Shown: positions 17,067-26,349, counted from the stretch's first letter. The stretch: DNA of 64,000 nt from Myxococcales bacterium (GCA_016712525.1 JADJQX010000001.1:620001-684000), one strand, 5' to 3'. Notes: a model not told the origin generated them from the letters alone. Made by a program: numbers and translations.

Positions 17067-18530
17067 GTGAGCGAGGTCCGCTTCGGCGGGTACCGGGTCG
17101 TCGAGACGATAGGCTCGGGCGCGCTCGCCACGCTGTACAAGGCCGAGCAGGAGAGCCTCGGGCGCACGGTCGCGATCAAGGCGCTGAAGAGCACCATCGC
17201 GCCGTCGTCGAGCTTCGCCCAGCAGATCGATCGCGAGGCGAAGATCCTGGGCGAGCTGTTCCACGCGAACGTGGTCCTCTTGGTCGACTACCGCCCGTCC
17301 ACCGCGGGGGCCACGTCCTTCTTGGTGCTCGAATACGTCGACGGGCCGAGCCTCGCCGAGCTCGTGTCGCGGAGGCGGGTGCTCCGCCCCGAGGCCGCCG
17401 CGGCCATCGCCTACCAGGTCGCCGAGGGCCTCGCGCACGCGCACGAGCGCGGGGTCGTGCACCGAGACATCAAGCCTCAGAACGTGCTCCTCTCGAAGCG
17501 CGGGGACGTGAAAATCATCGACTTCGGCATCGCTCAGCGCGAGCGCCTGCCGAGCATGGCCGAGCCCCTCACCTCGGCTACGGCGGCCGAGGGGCGCACA
17601 CACGAGGCCTTCGGTACGCCGGCGTACATGTCGCCCGAGCAGATCCTGGGCGACACGGTCGACGCGCGGAGCGATCTCTTCTCGCTCGGGGTGGTGCTCT
17701 ACCGCATGCTCACCGGCACGCGCCCGTTCGAGCGCGAGGCGAAGGGCGCGGCGCCGGGCCAATCGCGCGCGCCGATCGAGCGCATGCGCCGCGAGACGGC
17801 GGCCCCGCTGCGCGACCGAGCGCCCGACGTCCCTCGCCCCCTCGAGCGGATCGTCATGAAGCTCCTCCAGCGAAACCCGGCCGATCGCCACGCGTCGGCG
17901 CGGGAGCTCGCCGAAGAGCTCGCCGCGTTCTTGCGCGGGTTCTCGGGGGCTTCTCCGCAACGCCTCGTGGTCTCGGCCCTGTCCGAGGCCGGCTACGTCA
18001 AAGAAGAGGGCAGCCGCCGCATCGACACGAAGGCCGCCCGGCGCTCCGAGATCGCGATCCAGAGCTTGCGGCACGTCGTGCTCGGCTTCGTCGGAATCGG
18101 CGCGGCGTTCGTGCTGCTCGCGGGGGCCTCGGAGCTCGTCGCACGAGATTCGCGCACCGTGCGCGCGGCCGGCGAGAAGCCGCTCGAGCTCGCGCCCGCA
18201 AAGGCCGGCTCCCTGCACGTGCTCGCGACGCCGTGGGCCGAGGTGGCCGTCGACGGGCAATACGTGGATACTACACCTTTTGCGCGGGCCATCCCGCTCG
18301 CACCAGGGCCGCACTTCGTCACGCTCACCCACCCGAACGCCAAGCCCGAGAACCGCGCCATCGTGGTGCGGCCCGAGGAGCAGGTCACGGTCGACGTCAC
18401 CCTCGAGGTGGAGGGCGTCGACGCCGGCGCCCCCGAGGACGCGTCGCTCGACGCCACGGGCGACGCCAAAGCCCACGCCCCGAAGGCCGAAGCCTCGCAC
18501 GAGCCAAGCCATGAAAAGCCTCAAAAATAG
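17067..18530 (+). CDS. serine/threonine protein kinase with periplasmic PEGA domain
   Basis: This 487-residue Hanks-type kinase (GTG start, GGGAG upstream) has a degenerate-looking glycine loop IGSGALATL, Lys38, HRDIKPQN with Asp134, DFG Asp152 and SPEQ. After the domain comes one membrane helix (HVVLGFVGIGAAFVLLAGASE), then a PEGA-type domain (LHVLATPWAEVAVDGQYVD, PLAPGPHFVTLTHPN) outside the membrane. So here the kinase and the PEGA module found as separate genes elsewhere in the window are fused. It follows gpmI by 25 bp and overlaps the LysM gene by 20 bp. Confidence 0.92.
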   Translation: MSEVRFGGYRVVETIGSGALATLYKAEQESLGRTVAIKALKSTIAPSSSFAQQIDREAKILGELFHANVVLLVDYRPSTAGATSFLVLEYVDGPSLAELVSRRRVLRPEAAAAIAYQVAEGLAHAHERGVVHRDIKPQNVLLSKRGDVKIIDFGIAQRERLPSMAEPLTSATAAEGRTHEAFGTPAYMSPEQILGDTVDARSDLFSLGVVLYRMLTGTRPFEREAKGAAPGQSRAPIERMRRETAAPLRDRAPDVPRPLERIVMKLLQRNPADRHASARELAEELAAFLRGFSGASPQRLVVSALSEAGYVKEEGSRRIDTKAARRSEIAIQSLRHVVLGFVGIGAAFVLLAGASELVARDSRTVRAAGEKPLELAPAKAGSLHVLATPWAEVAVDGQYVDTTPFARAIPLAPGPHFVTLTHPNAKPENRAIVVRPEEQVTVDVTLEVEGVDAGAPEDASLDATGDAKAHAPKAEASHEPSHEKPQK

Positions 18531-19482
18531 CCTCTTCGTCGCCGTCACGGCCCTCTTCGCCGGTGCTCTCGTCGAGGGGCGCGCCGAGGCGTTCCCCCAC
18601 ACGATGCAGCCCGGTGAGACGCTCGCGCAGCTCGCGATCGTCTACTACGGGAGCGCGCGGTTCGAGCCGCTGCTCATCGGCGCGAACGGGCTCGACGCCC
18701 ACGGCAGCGCCACGATCCCAGGCATGCGGGTCGAGGTGCCGGCCCCCGGGCATCACCGGGTGACCGAGGGCGAGACGTGGCTCGATCTCGCCGAGCGGTT
18801 CTTGGGCGACCGCCGCCGCGCCGAGTACCTCGCCAAGGTCAACAACGCCGTGGCGTGGGTGCCCCCGTCGCTCGCGCAGGAGGTCCAGGTCCCCGCCGTG
18901 CTCGTGCACCTCGGCGGCGACGACGAGAAGATGAGCGTGCTCGCGGCCCGCTACCTCGGCAACGCCAACCGCTACTGGGAGCTCAACGCCTACAATTTTC
19001 GCAAGAACGACGGCTCGAAGAAGGCCGACGAGGTGACCCACGGCGAGGTGGTGCTCGTGCCGCTCTTCGAGCTCGTGCTCACCGAAGAGGGCAAACGCGA
19101 GGCGCGGAAGGCCGGCGGCAGGGTGCTGAGCGAGGGCGGCGGAGAGGCCCACGAGGCCCAAAAACGCGGCGAGACCGAGATCCCTCCGCTGCTCGCCGAC
19201 GTGCGCTACGGCCGCTACGTCGACGCCGTGGCTCGAGGCAACCGCCTCCTCGGGAGCGGAGATCTGACGCGCGCCCAGCTCGCCACGATCCATCGCGCGC
19301 TCCTCGAGTCGTACGTCGCGCTCGACGCGTGGGGCGCCGCCGTGGGCGCGTGCACCGCGTGGCGAACCGCGCTCGAGACGCCCGACACACGCGACACGCG
19401 CGACGCCAAGAAGGGCCCACGCTGGGAGCTCGATCCGCGCACGGTGTCTCCCAAGATCCGCGCCGCGTGCACCGCGAAGTAG
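18511..19482 (+). CDS. secreted LysM-type cell-wall-binding protein
   Basis: The 323-residue product has a signal peptide (LFVAVTALFAGALVEGRAEA) and two LysM-like units: TMQPGETLAQLAIVYYGSAR with LIGANGLD, and HRVTEGETWLDLAERFLGD with YLAKVNNAV; a third, weaker one is ARYLGNANRYWELNAYN. LysM domains bind the glycan of peptidoglycan. The C-terminal third is helical and TPR-like. Its start lies inside the kinase gene (20-bp overlap), so the kinase and this periplasmic wall-binding protein are probably co-produced and could form a wall-sensing pair. Confidence 0.85.
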   Translation: MKSLKNSLFVAVTALFAGALVEGRAEAFPHTMQPGETLAQLAIVYYGSARFEPLLIGANGLDAHGSATIPGMRVEVPAPGHHRVTEGETWLDLAERFLGDRRRAEYLAKVNNAVAWVPPSLAQEVQVPAVLVHLGGDDEKMSVLAARYLGNANRYWELNAYNFRKNDGSKKADEVTHGEVVLVPLFELVLTEEGKREARKAGGRVLSEGGGEAHEAQKRGETEIPPLLADVRYGRYVDAVARGNRLLGSGDLTRAQLATIHRALLESYVALDAWGAAVGACTAWRTALETPDTRDTRDAKKGPRWELDPRTVSPKIRAACTAK

Positions 19483-19491
19483 CCTCCGTTC

Positions 19492-19533
19492 ACCTCCCCC
19501 TCCGCGAGCGGAGGCTCGCGGTTTGGGGGAGGT
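19492..19533 (+). terminator. strong hairpin closing the gpmI operon
   Basis: Outer arms ACCTCCCCC / GGGGGAGGT (19492-19500, 19525-19533) enclose inner arms CCGCGAGC / GCTCGCGG with a GGAG loop (19502-19521), giving an almost continuous 17-bp stem 9 bp past the LysM stop. There is no T-tract, so it may act as an intrinsic terminator of GC-rich type or as an mRNA 3' stabiliser. Confidence 0.55.
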
Positions 19534-19627
19534 CGCGGGCGCGGAGGCCGTAGGCCGAGCACCCGCGGGTGGGGGCACCTTCTGCTCGTGCTTTAGGTTC
19601 GCTACGCTCGGCGCGGAGGCTTGGACC

Positions 19628-20692
19628 ATGGGTGACATGCACCGAAGGCCGATCGGCCAGCGCATCGAGTGGCTCTTCGATCTCGCGAGGCGCCACGGCG
19701 AAGAGTTTCGCGGCCCCGAGGCCTCGCTCGCGCGCGAGAGGTACCTCGCCCGCCACCCGACGGCGATCGCGGTGCTGAAGTGCATGGACGGGCGCATCAA
19801 CATCCCCGTGGCCACCGGGAGCCCCACCGGAATCCTCATGCCTTTCCGCAACTTGGGAGGCATCTTCGATCTCGGTTGGCCCCACCTCGGCGAGGTGCTC
19901 TCGAGCCACGTGATGCGCATGGTGCACGCCGGCCGGCGCGTGCTCTTGCTCATCACGTACCACTTCGCCAAAGGAGACCCGAAGCGCGGTTGCGCCGGGT
20001 TCCACTACGACACACGCGCCGCCATGGAGCACACGCGTGACATCTACACGCAAGTGGAGGCCATCTTCGGGAGGGGGCACGGGACGGTGTACCCGCTCAT
20101 TTGTGGCTTCGAGACCGACGAGGAGGCGCTCATCGTCCACGGCTCCGGCGACGCCGTGCTCGACCTCGCCACCTACGAGGGATCCGCCGACGCCCTCGAG
20201 GGCGAGCTCGGAGCGCTCTTGCCCGACATGCCCACGCAGGTGCGCGCCGACCTCGCGCCGCTCCTCCGGGGAAATCTCGCCCACGTGGCGGCGATTCGTG
20301 AGGAGAACGCGCGTGGGGCGCGGCTGCTCGACATCGAGCACCACGAGTGGGCGCTCTGCCTCGGCCGCGGGTTCGACTTCCTCCACACGCCGAACGTGGC
20401 GCTCATCGTAGGGCCCTACAGCCCGAACCTGGCCGAGCCGATCCACAAGGCCGCCACCATCCTCCGCAGCAACATGGAGGCCGGGCGCATCCCCGACGAC
20501 GGGCTCCTCGTGCTCGCGTCCGTCCCTTACGACGACATCGGCGTCGACCGCGCAAGAGCCGAGCTAAAGGCTCGTTTTCTTTCGCGATTTGCGGGGGAGG
20601 TGATCGCTCGGGAGACGCCCGATCTCGTGCCCAAGACGACCACGATCACGGCCGTGCTCGACTGGCGCTCACGCACGCTCGAGCGGCTCTGA
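19628..20692 (+). CDS. carbonic-anhydrase-like protein of the CsoSCA/beta type
   Basis: The 354-residue protein contains CMDGR (Cys52, Asp54, Arg56), then His112 and Cys122 in TYHFAKGDPKRGC. Beta-carbonic anhydrases use a Cys-Asp-Arg motif plus His and Cys as zinc ligands. The 10-residue His-Cys gap is close to that of the carboxysome shell enzyme CsoSCA and unlike the three-residue gap of ordinary beta enzymes. No carboxysome gene is nearby and no shell-binding N-terminus is present. The ATG at 19628 has GGAGG upstream. CO2 hydration is a reasonable guess but activity on another small molecule is possible. Confidence 0.65.
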   Translation: MGDMHRRPIGQRIEWLFDLARRHGEEFRGPEASLARERYLARHPTAIAVLKCMDGRINIPVATGSPTGILMPFRNLGGIFDLGWPHLGEVLSSHVMRMVHAGRRVLLLITYHFAKGDPKRGCAGFHYDTRAAMEHTRDIYTQVEAIFGRGHGTVYPLICGFETDEEALIVHGSGDAVLDLATYEGSADALEGELGALLPDMPTQVRADLAPLLRGNLAHVAAIREENARGARLLDIEHHEWALCLGRGFDFLHTPNVALIVGPYSPNLAEPIHKAATILRSNMEAGRIPDDGLLVLASVPYDDIGVDRARAELKARFLSRFAGEVIARETPDLVPKTTTITAVLDWRSRTLERL

Positions 20693-20717
20693 CCGTGCGG
20701 ACCGCCCACCTCGAACG

Positions 20718-22229
20718 TCACGGCCCGAGCGCGGCGGCGAGGCGGTCGATGCCTTCGCGTGATCCTGGAGCCTCGCGGGCGAGCGTCCACGGGCAAACGA
20801 GGCCTCCGTCGAGCTCGACCTGGAGTGGCTCTCCGATCACGTGCACGAACCTGCCACCGCGCCCCTCGACGAGCGCCATCGCGACGATCGCCCCGAACCA
20901 ACGCTCGATCGCGCGCGGTCCTACGGCCATCCACACGGCCTCGCTCGCGTGACGTAGCCCCGGCTCGACGGCGAGCGCGAGCTCTCGCGACCCCACTTGA
21001 GCCATGGTCGTCGCACCTCGCTTCGCCACGTCGAGCCATGGCCCCTTGCCGAGCACCGCGAGGTACGCGGAGCTCGCCTCTTTCGCCGCCTGCAGGACCC
21101 GAGCGCTCCTCACGTCGGCGACCTCGGACCAGGCGACGCGGCGCAGGCCCTTCGCGGGGGGGCCGAGGCGCTCCCACAAGGCCTCGGGGGAGGTGAGCCA
21201 CGCGAAGGCAGGGCCCTCGGCCTCGGGGAGATCGAACGACGGCGCGCTCTCGGCGTTCTTCACGCGCTCCTCGTAGGACGGGTGGGTGTCGTAGGGGCTC
21301 GGCTCGACCTTCGCGAGGAGCTCGTCGACCCGGCCGGAGACCTTCGCCGCGTAGTCGTCGAACCCGCGCCACAGGTCGCTGGGCCAGCACTTCGCCTCGA
21401 CGAGGGGCAAGAGCTCGCGCGCGACGAAGCCATCGAACGTCACCCCGAGGACGCGAACCTTGGCGAGCCCTCGGAGAAAAGCCGCTCTCCCGACGTGGGC
21501 CACAGCCTGCCTGTCGGCCGCGAGCTCTCGAGCCCGAAGCACCGCGTGCGACGCGCGCAGAGCGAGCTTTCCGTAGGCCATATGCATCGCACCCACGATC
21601 GCCGGGGCCAGGCGGAAGACCCCGTAAAATCGCCTGGGACGCGCTCGCTCGGCGGCGAGGATCGCGTGGACGAGCGCGTCGTGGAGGCTCCAAACGAACC
21701 GGAAGAGAGAGAGATCTCCGGCGGCGAAGTGGCCGAGCTCATGGGCTACGATCGTCATCAGCTCGCCCTGACGGAGCCCTCGGAGCGCCACGTAGCCGAG
21801 CTCGAGCGCGCGCTTCTCCCCGATGCCGAGCACCCCACCCGTGCTCATGATGCTGGCGCGCGCATCGGGGAAGATCAGGATCTCGTGGACGCTCGGCGCC
21901 CCGATCGACGCGGCGAGCATGTCGACCGTGCGATAGAGCTCTTCCGCCTCTTCGCGAGGGAGAGAGACGCACCTCTCGACGGTGACCGGCGGGCGCGAAC
22001 GGAAGAGCGTACGCGCCCCGAAGACGAGGGACGCCAGAGCGATGACCGCGAGCACGGGGAACGCGAGCACCGGCACATCCACGTACGGGCTCAAGAACAC
22101 GAGCACCACGGCGACGACGAGCGCGCCGAGCGCGATCCCGAACGCGAACAGGTAGTACCCGGCGAGGAGCCCGATCGTGAGCACGACGCGGGCGAAGGTG
22201 AGGATCCGTGAACCGATGGTCGTGCCCAT
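20718..22229 (-). CDS. M48 family membrane metallopeptidase
   Basis: The 503-residue protein starts with two membrane helices (VVLTIGLLAGYYLFAFGIALG; VLAFPVLAVIALASLVFGA), then carries the zinc site HELGH (His163, Glu164, His167) and the third ligand in ARELAADRQA (Glu234), which define M48 (Ste24/HtpX-like) peptidases. These act in membrane protein quality control. The C-terminal 200 residues are a family-variable extension containing YDTHPSYEERVKN, a motif seen in M48 members. GAGGAG precedes the ATG. Confidence 0.9.
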   Translation of the reverse strand: MGTTIGSRILTFARVVLTIGLLAGYYLFAFGIALGALVVAVVLVFLSPYVDVPVLAFPVLAVIALASLVFGARTLFRSRPPVTVERCVSLPREEAEELYRTVDMLAASIGAPSVHEILIFPDARASIMSTGGVLGIGEKRALELGYVALRGLRQGELMTIVAHELGHFAAGDLSLFRFVWSLHDALVHAILAAERARPRRFYGVFRLAPAIVGAMHMAYGKLALRASHAVLRARELAADRQAVAHVGRAAFLRGLAKVRVLGVTFDGFVARELLPLVEAKCWPSDLWRGFDDYAAKVSGRVDELLAKVEPSPYDTHPSYEERVKNAESAPSFDLPEAEGPAFAWLTSPEALWERLGPPAKGLRRVAWSEVADVRSARVLQAAKEASSAYLAVLGKGPWLDVAKRGATTMAQVGSRELALAVEPGLRHASEAVWMAVGPRAIERWFGAIVAMALVEGRGGRFVHVIGEPLQVELDGGLVCPWTLAREAPGSREGIDRLAAALGP

Positions 22230-22456
22230 GTCTCCTCGAGTCGTCGCTCACGCGCGGAAGAGGCGGCCCCGGATGGGGCACATGCGCTCAACTTCCCTCC
22301 ACGTCGACGAACGGTCAAGTCATAAGCGCCGAGGGTCGCTGCCGTCACGCGACGAAGGCGTCGTGTACGCCCCGGAGCCACCAGGGTATCGTAGGCGCCC
22401 CTCATGGACGCCCCGCCCTCCACCTCCGCGACCGAGCGCTTCTCGAGGGGGAGGTC

Positions 22457-23734
22457 GTGCTCGATACGTACGAGGTCGAAGGGATCTTGGGCGAGGGCGG
22501 CACGGGCGTGGTCTACGCGGCGAAGGACCGCGCGACGGGGGCCGAGGTCGCGCTCAAGGTGATGCACCCGCACCTCGCGAGCGAGGCCCAAGTGCGCGGC
22601 CGGTTCGCGCGCGAGGCGGCGATCTTGCGCAAGCTCGAGGGCCCGCACGTGTGCCGCATCCTCGCGTCCGGAGAGTGCAAAAACCCGGGCGGAGGTGAGG
22701 ATTTGCTCTGCCTCGCGCTCCCGCGCATCCACGGGCGAACCTTGGATCGCATCCTCGAAGAAGAGGGGCCGCTCGGGGAAGAGCGGGCGTCGCGGCTCGT
22801 GCGCGAGGTGCTCGACGGGCTCGAGAGCGCGCACGGTCTTGGCATCATTCACCGCGATTTGAAGCCTCACAACGTCATCGTCGACGACGACGATCGCGCG
22901 CTCGTGGTCGATTTCGGGCTCTCCAAGATCTTGAACGGCGGAGGGACGGGGACGACCAACCTCACCGCGCTCAACATGGTGTTCGGGACGCCCGAGTACA
23001 TGTCCCCCGAGCAGGCACGCGGCGACGACCTCGACGCGCGGTGCGATCTCTACGCGGTCGGGGTGATGCTCTTTCAGCTCCTCACGGGAGAGCTCCCCTT
23101 CCAGGGAAAATCACCGCTGGCGGTGCTCACGGCCCACCTGACGGCGGACATCCCGGACGTGGCCTCCCGCGCAAAACCCGGCGACGTCTCCCCCGCGGTC
23201 GCGTCGATCGTGCGGCGCGCGCTCGCGAAGGACCCGAACGACAGGTACCCGTCGGCCGGCGCCATGCGAAGCGCCCTCGAGCGCGCGGGGGTGTTCCCCG
23301 ACGAGCCCGACACCACGGCTCAAAGCTCGCCCGCTGCCTCGAGCGCGCCCGCCGTCCACGAAGAGCCCTCCTCGGAGGCGGCCCCTGCCTCTCCGTCGGA
23401 GACTGCGCCCACGACCCAGCGCACGCCGGAGCTCGCGCGGAGCTCGGCGCCGCCGAGGACCTCTCCCTCGAAGCCCGAGGTCGAGATCGTGCCGACCTCG
23501 GCCGAGCGCGGCCTCACGCCGAAGCCCCCGAGCAGCCGCCGCCTCACGGACTCGAGCGCAAGGAGCGACACCGGCAGCCGCTCACGGAACGACACCGGCA
23601 GCCGCTCGCGGGCGTCGGGCCCTCCCACCTCGCGCAAGAGCTCGCCACCGAAGCGCGACCTCCGGTGGGTCTTCGCGTGGGTCGTCCTCGTGGGGCTCGG
23701 GATCGCCGTGGGTGTGGTGCTCGGCTTGAGGTAG
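22457..23734 (+). CDS. serine/threonine protein kinase, start uncertain (possible frameshift)
   Basis: The kinase frame gives LDTYEVEGILGEGGTGVV, catalytic lysine (VALKVM), HRDLKPHN, DFG and SPEQ, then a Ser/Pro/Thr-rich linker with two TGSRSR units and one C-terminal membrane helix (VFAWVVLVGLGIAVGVVLG). The first usable in-frame start near the domain is GTG 22457, which leaves no residues before the kinase and has poor spacing to a purine run. An ATG at 22404 in another frame reads MDAPPSTSATERF, and adding one C near 22443 would join it smoothly to LEGEVVLDTYEVEG, so a one-base deletion is likely. Confidence 0.85.
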   Translation: MLDTYEVEGILGEGGTGVVYAAKDRATGAEVALKVMHPHLASEAQVRGRFAREAAILRKLEGPHVCRILASGECKNPGGGEDLLCLALPRIHGRTLDRILEEEGPLGEERASRLVREVLDGLESAHGLGIIHRDLKPHNVIVDDDDRALVVDFGLSKILNGGGTGTTNLTALNMVFGTPEYMSPEQARGDDLDARCDLYAVGVMLFQLLTGELPFQGKSPLAVLTAHLTADIPDVASRAKPGDVSPAVASIVRRALAKDPNDRYPSAGAMRSALERAGVFPDEPDTTAQSSPAASSAPAVHEEPSSEAAPASPSETAPTTQRTPELARSSAPPRTSPSKPEVEIVPTSAERGLTPKPPSSRRLTDSSARSDTGSRSRNDTGSRSRASGPPTSRKSSPPKRDLRWVFAWVVLVGLGIAVGVVLGLR

Positions 23735-23829
23735 CGACCCCCGCGCGGGCTCCGAAAAAAGTGTGCGACATGCCGGCGCGCCCGCCTCTCACGAGACGAA
23801 GGGCGCCCGGAGGTGCCCTCGGAGACACC

Positions 23830-24108
23830 ATGTACACTGCACACATATCGCGCCTTTTCCTGCTTTTTCCACTGCTTGCGGCCGTGGGCTGCGCGTCGAT
23901 GGGGTTCGGGACCGACACCCCCAAGCTCGTCGGCACGGCCTCGTTCGACCATGGTTGCCCGAAAGAGCGGGTCCAGGTCGTCTCGGAGGAGCCCGGGTCG
24001 ATGGGCGTCACCATGTACGTGCTCGACGTCTGCGGCGTGAAGAAGAAGTACAAGCGCGCCGGCACGCTCTACTACGACGCCGAGAAGGGCGACCCCATGC
24101 CGAAGTGA
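23830..24108 (+). CDS. small lipoprotein
   Basis: A 92-residue protein with signal HISRLFLLFPLLAAVGC (lipobox cysteine 21) and a short domain ending KKKYKRAGTLYYDAEKGD. Two cysteines (FDHGCPKER and LDVCGVKKK) could pair. It resembles small periplasmic lipoproteins of unknown role. GGAG lies upstream of the ATG. Confidence 0.75.
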   Translation: MYTAHISRLFLLFPLLAAVGCASMGFGTDTPKLVGTASFDHGCPKERVQVVSEEPGSMGVTMYVLDVCGVKKKYKRAGTLYYDAEKGDPMPK

Positions 24109-24154
24109 GCCCTCCGCCTTCGCTCCCGCCGCGCCCTGTGCTCTCCTCATCGGC

Positions 24155-24805
24155 ATGGAAGCGCTGTTCGGACTTGGCTTCGGGGTCTTGCTGCTCGGGA
24201 GCGCCGTCGAGACCCTGCTCTACTTCTTCGCGACCCCGATCCTCGGACGGCTCGCCTTCATCCCGATGGGTGGGCCTCCGGTCGACGTCGGGCCGGGAGG
24301 CCAAGAGGTCCTCTCGGGCCGGCGCGCCGCGGCCTTGGCGACCGAGGGCATGCCGCGCGAGTCCGCGGGCTACCGAGACGCCCCCGCCGCGCCGCTCGCG
24401 AAACCCGAGAGCGTGGTGGAGCGCCTCGGGTTCTTGCCCAAAGAAGAGGCCGACTCGCATTTCCTCTATGGGGTGCCTGCACGTGACGAGCTCACGCTCC
24501 GACTGCCGTTCAAGTTCTTCGGCTCGCGCACGTACGGCCTCATCCATACCCGGCTCCGCTTCGACGGGCACAAGGTCGCCGTGACGAGCCGCTTCCTCCC
24601 CGTACCGAGCCTCGCGTACGGGCTGTCGAGCCTCTTCTTCTTGGGCGCGGGCCTCGGCGAAGGCCTCGCAGGAGAGGCCCTCGTGTTCCCGGGAGTCTTC
24701 CTCGTCGCCATGGTCATCAACGGGGTCATCGCCTACTTCCGATTGCGCGGGCCCTATCAGATGCTCCGTATGCGCCTCGAAGGTGGGCTCTACAGCCTTC
24801 GTTGA
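24155..24805 (+). CDS. membrane protein of unknown function
   Basis: The 216-residue protein has an N-terminal membrane helix (LFGLGFGVLLLGSAVETLLYF), a soluble middle containing an amphipathic strand region (DELTLRLPFKFFGSRTYGLI), and two further helices (YGLSSLFFLGAGLGEGL; VFPGVFLVAMVINGVIAYF). No family is recognised. It lies 46 bp downstream of the small lipoprotein gene in the same direction and may share its transcript. Confidence 0.7.
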   Translation: MEALFGLGFGVLLLGSAVETLLYFFATPILGRLAFIPMGGPPVDVGPGGQEVLSGRRAAALATEGMPRESAGYRDAPAAPLAKPESVVERLGFLPKEEADSHFLYGVPARDELTLRLPFKFFGSRTYGLIHTRLRFDGHKVAVTSRFLPVPSLAYGLSSLFFLGAGLGEGLAGEALVFPGVFLVAMVINGVIAYFRLRGPYQMLRMRLEGGLYSLR

Positions 24806-25082
24806 GGGGTTCGACGCACACGTCGCGAGAGGTGGTCCCGCGTAGGACGGACACACACTTTTACCCTTCGTTTCGAGCACTTACGCGAGATCGTGGGGGA
24901 CACGACGCGCGCACCCGAGGACGGGCCGAGTCCTCTCCGAGAGGGGTGCCCATCGCGCTCGTGGCGGACGTTTCCGCTCCCACAAAACGTGGATTCGCCG
25001 ATGCCGCAGGTTTCTTGCTTCGGGGCGGATCGCGCGGGGGTGCGGCACGCCGGTCGCAATGGCTCGCTCGCAGGAGGAAGCC

Positions 25083-26213
25083 ATGCAAACCCGTGTGTCC
25101 CCGAAGCTCGTCGCGCTCGTAGGTCTCTTTGGAGTCGCGCTCGCGCAGGCAGCGTGCAGCGCCGAAGCCCCCGCGGACGAAGAGCTCGAGGCCGACTCGA
25201 CCGAACAGCCGATTATCGGCAATCCGGATCAGGCGTCGACGCACCCCGAAGCCGCGCTCGTCGACATGGTGCAAGGAGGGCGCGTGGTGAGCCATTGCTC
25301 GGGCGCCCTCATCGCGCCGCGCGTCGTGCTCACGGCCGGCCACTGCATCGATCGGTACTCGGCGTGGGTCGTGACCCTGCCCTTCGCAGGAGGCCAACGC
25401 GCGAACGGCGTCGCCAAGGAGAACTACGACTACCTCGGCAACACGGGCGAATTCGTGAACCCGAACCAACACGACGTGGGCCTCGTCATCCTCGATCGCG
25501 CGCTCTCGCTCTCGGCGTTCCCCGAGGTGGCCTCGCGCGCATCGGCCGACGGCGCGCTCGCGGTCGCGGTGGGTCGCAAGCGTGACGGCGCGCTGTCGAC
25601 CACGGCGCTCTACGAGAGCGATCCGTTCGTGATCCGCAGCGCCGCACCGAACGGCTCGCCCTACGCGTACCGATCCGAGAGGGTCATCGAGCCGGGAGAC
25701 TCGGGCGGCCCCGTGTACGCCTCGGGCACGAAGCGCATCGTCGCCGTCAACTCGGGGACGGGCTCGACCTACCAGGTGCTCGCGCGGACCGATCTGCTCT
25801 CGGCATGGATCGCCGAAAAAGTGAGGGCGAACGGCGGCCCGGGAGCGATCACGCCCTCGCCGACGCCGGCGCCCACACCGGCGCCCACGGGGTGCAACGC
25901 GAACGAGCGCGAGCCGAACGACACCTTCGGCGCGGCCACTGCGCTCACGAACGGCACGACCTGCGGGGCGCTCTCCTCGGCCTCGGACCAAGACTGGTTC
26001 TCGTTCGACGTGGCGCGCGCCGGCGACACCTACAAGGTCGCCGTGACCGGCTCGGTCAGCGTGGCGCTCTGGAAAAAGACGGCCTCCGGCTACCAGAGCG
26101 TCGCGACCACGTCGGCCGGAACGTTTCATCGTGTTGCATCGAGCGCAGGGACGTACGTGGGCGTGGTGTACGGAAAGGCTCCGGCGGGGTATCGCGTCGA
26201 CGTCCTCCGCTGA
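25083..26213 (+). CDS. trypsin-like serine protease lipoprotein with C-terminal PPC-like domain
   Basis: The 376-residue protein carries a lipobox (ALAQAAC, Cys25), an activation-type IIGN at 44-47, and the full S1 triad: His87 in TAGHC, Asp131 in QHDVGLVIL and Ser207 in PGDSGGP. A Thr/Pro linker (TPSPTPAPTPAPTGC) leads to a bacterial pre-peptidase-like beta domain with EREPNDTFGAATAL and DQDWFSFDV, common in secreted myxobacterial hydrolases. It probably acts on the cell surface or is released. AGGAGGAAG directly upstream supports the ATG at 25083 over the longer frame. Confidence 0.93.
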   Translation: MQTRVSPKLVALVGLFGVALAQAACSAEAPADEELEADSTEQPIIGNPDQASTHPEAALVDMVQGGRVVSHCSGALIAPRVVLTAGHCIDRYSAWVVTLPFAGGQRANGVAKENYDYLGNTGEFVNPNQHDVGLVILDRALSLSAFPEVASRASADGALAVAVGRKRDGALSTTALYESDPFVIRSAAPNGSPYAYRSERVIEPGDSGGPVYASGTKRIVAVNSGTGSTYQVLARTDLLSAWIAEKVRANGGPGAITPSPTPAPTPAPTGCNANEREPNDTFGAATALTNGTTCGALSSASDQDWFSFDVARAGDTYKVAVTGSVSVALWKKTASGYQSVATTSAGTFHRVASSAGTYVGVVYGKAPAGYRVDVLR

Positions 26214-26226
26214 CCCCCGGGGCAGA

Positions 26227-26243
26227 AGGACGCGTCGCGTCCT
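26227..26243 (+). terminator. hairpin after the protease gene
   Basis: AGGACGC / GCGTCCT arms with a GTC loop lie 13 bp past the protease stop codon; no T-tract follows. Confidence 0.4.
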
Positions 26244-26337
26244 CACGGGGAGGCCGGCCCACGGCTAAGAAAGACCCTAAAATCGGCCAAAAGGCACCAT
26301 GCCCCCCTTGCGCCCGGGGACGGTACGCGTCCTGCTT

Positions 26338-26343
26338 TATGCT
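26338..26343 (+). promoter_or_regulatory. putative -10 box TATGCT, leaderless start at 26350
   Basis: TATGCT ends 6 nt before the ATG of the FHA-sigma-54 activator gene. The gap GGGGGC might alternatively be a ribosome binding site. Confidence 0.4.
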
Positions 26344-26349
26344 GGGGGC

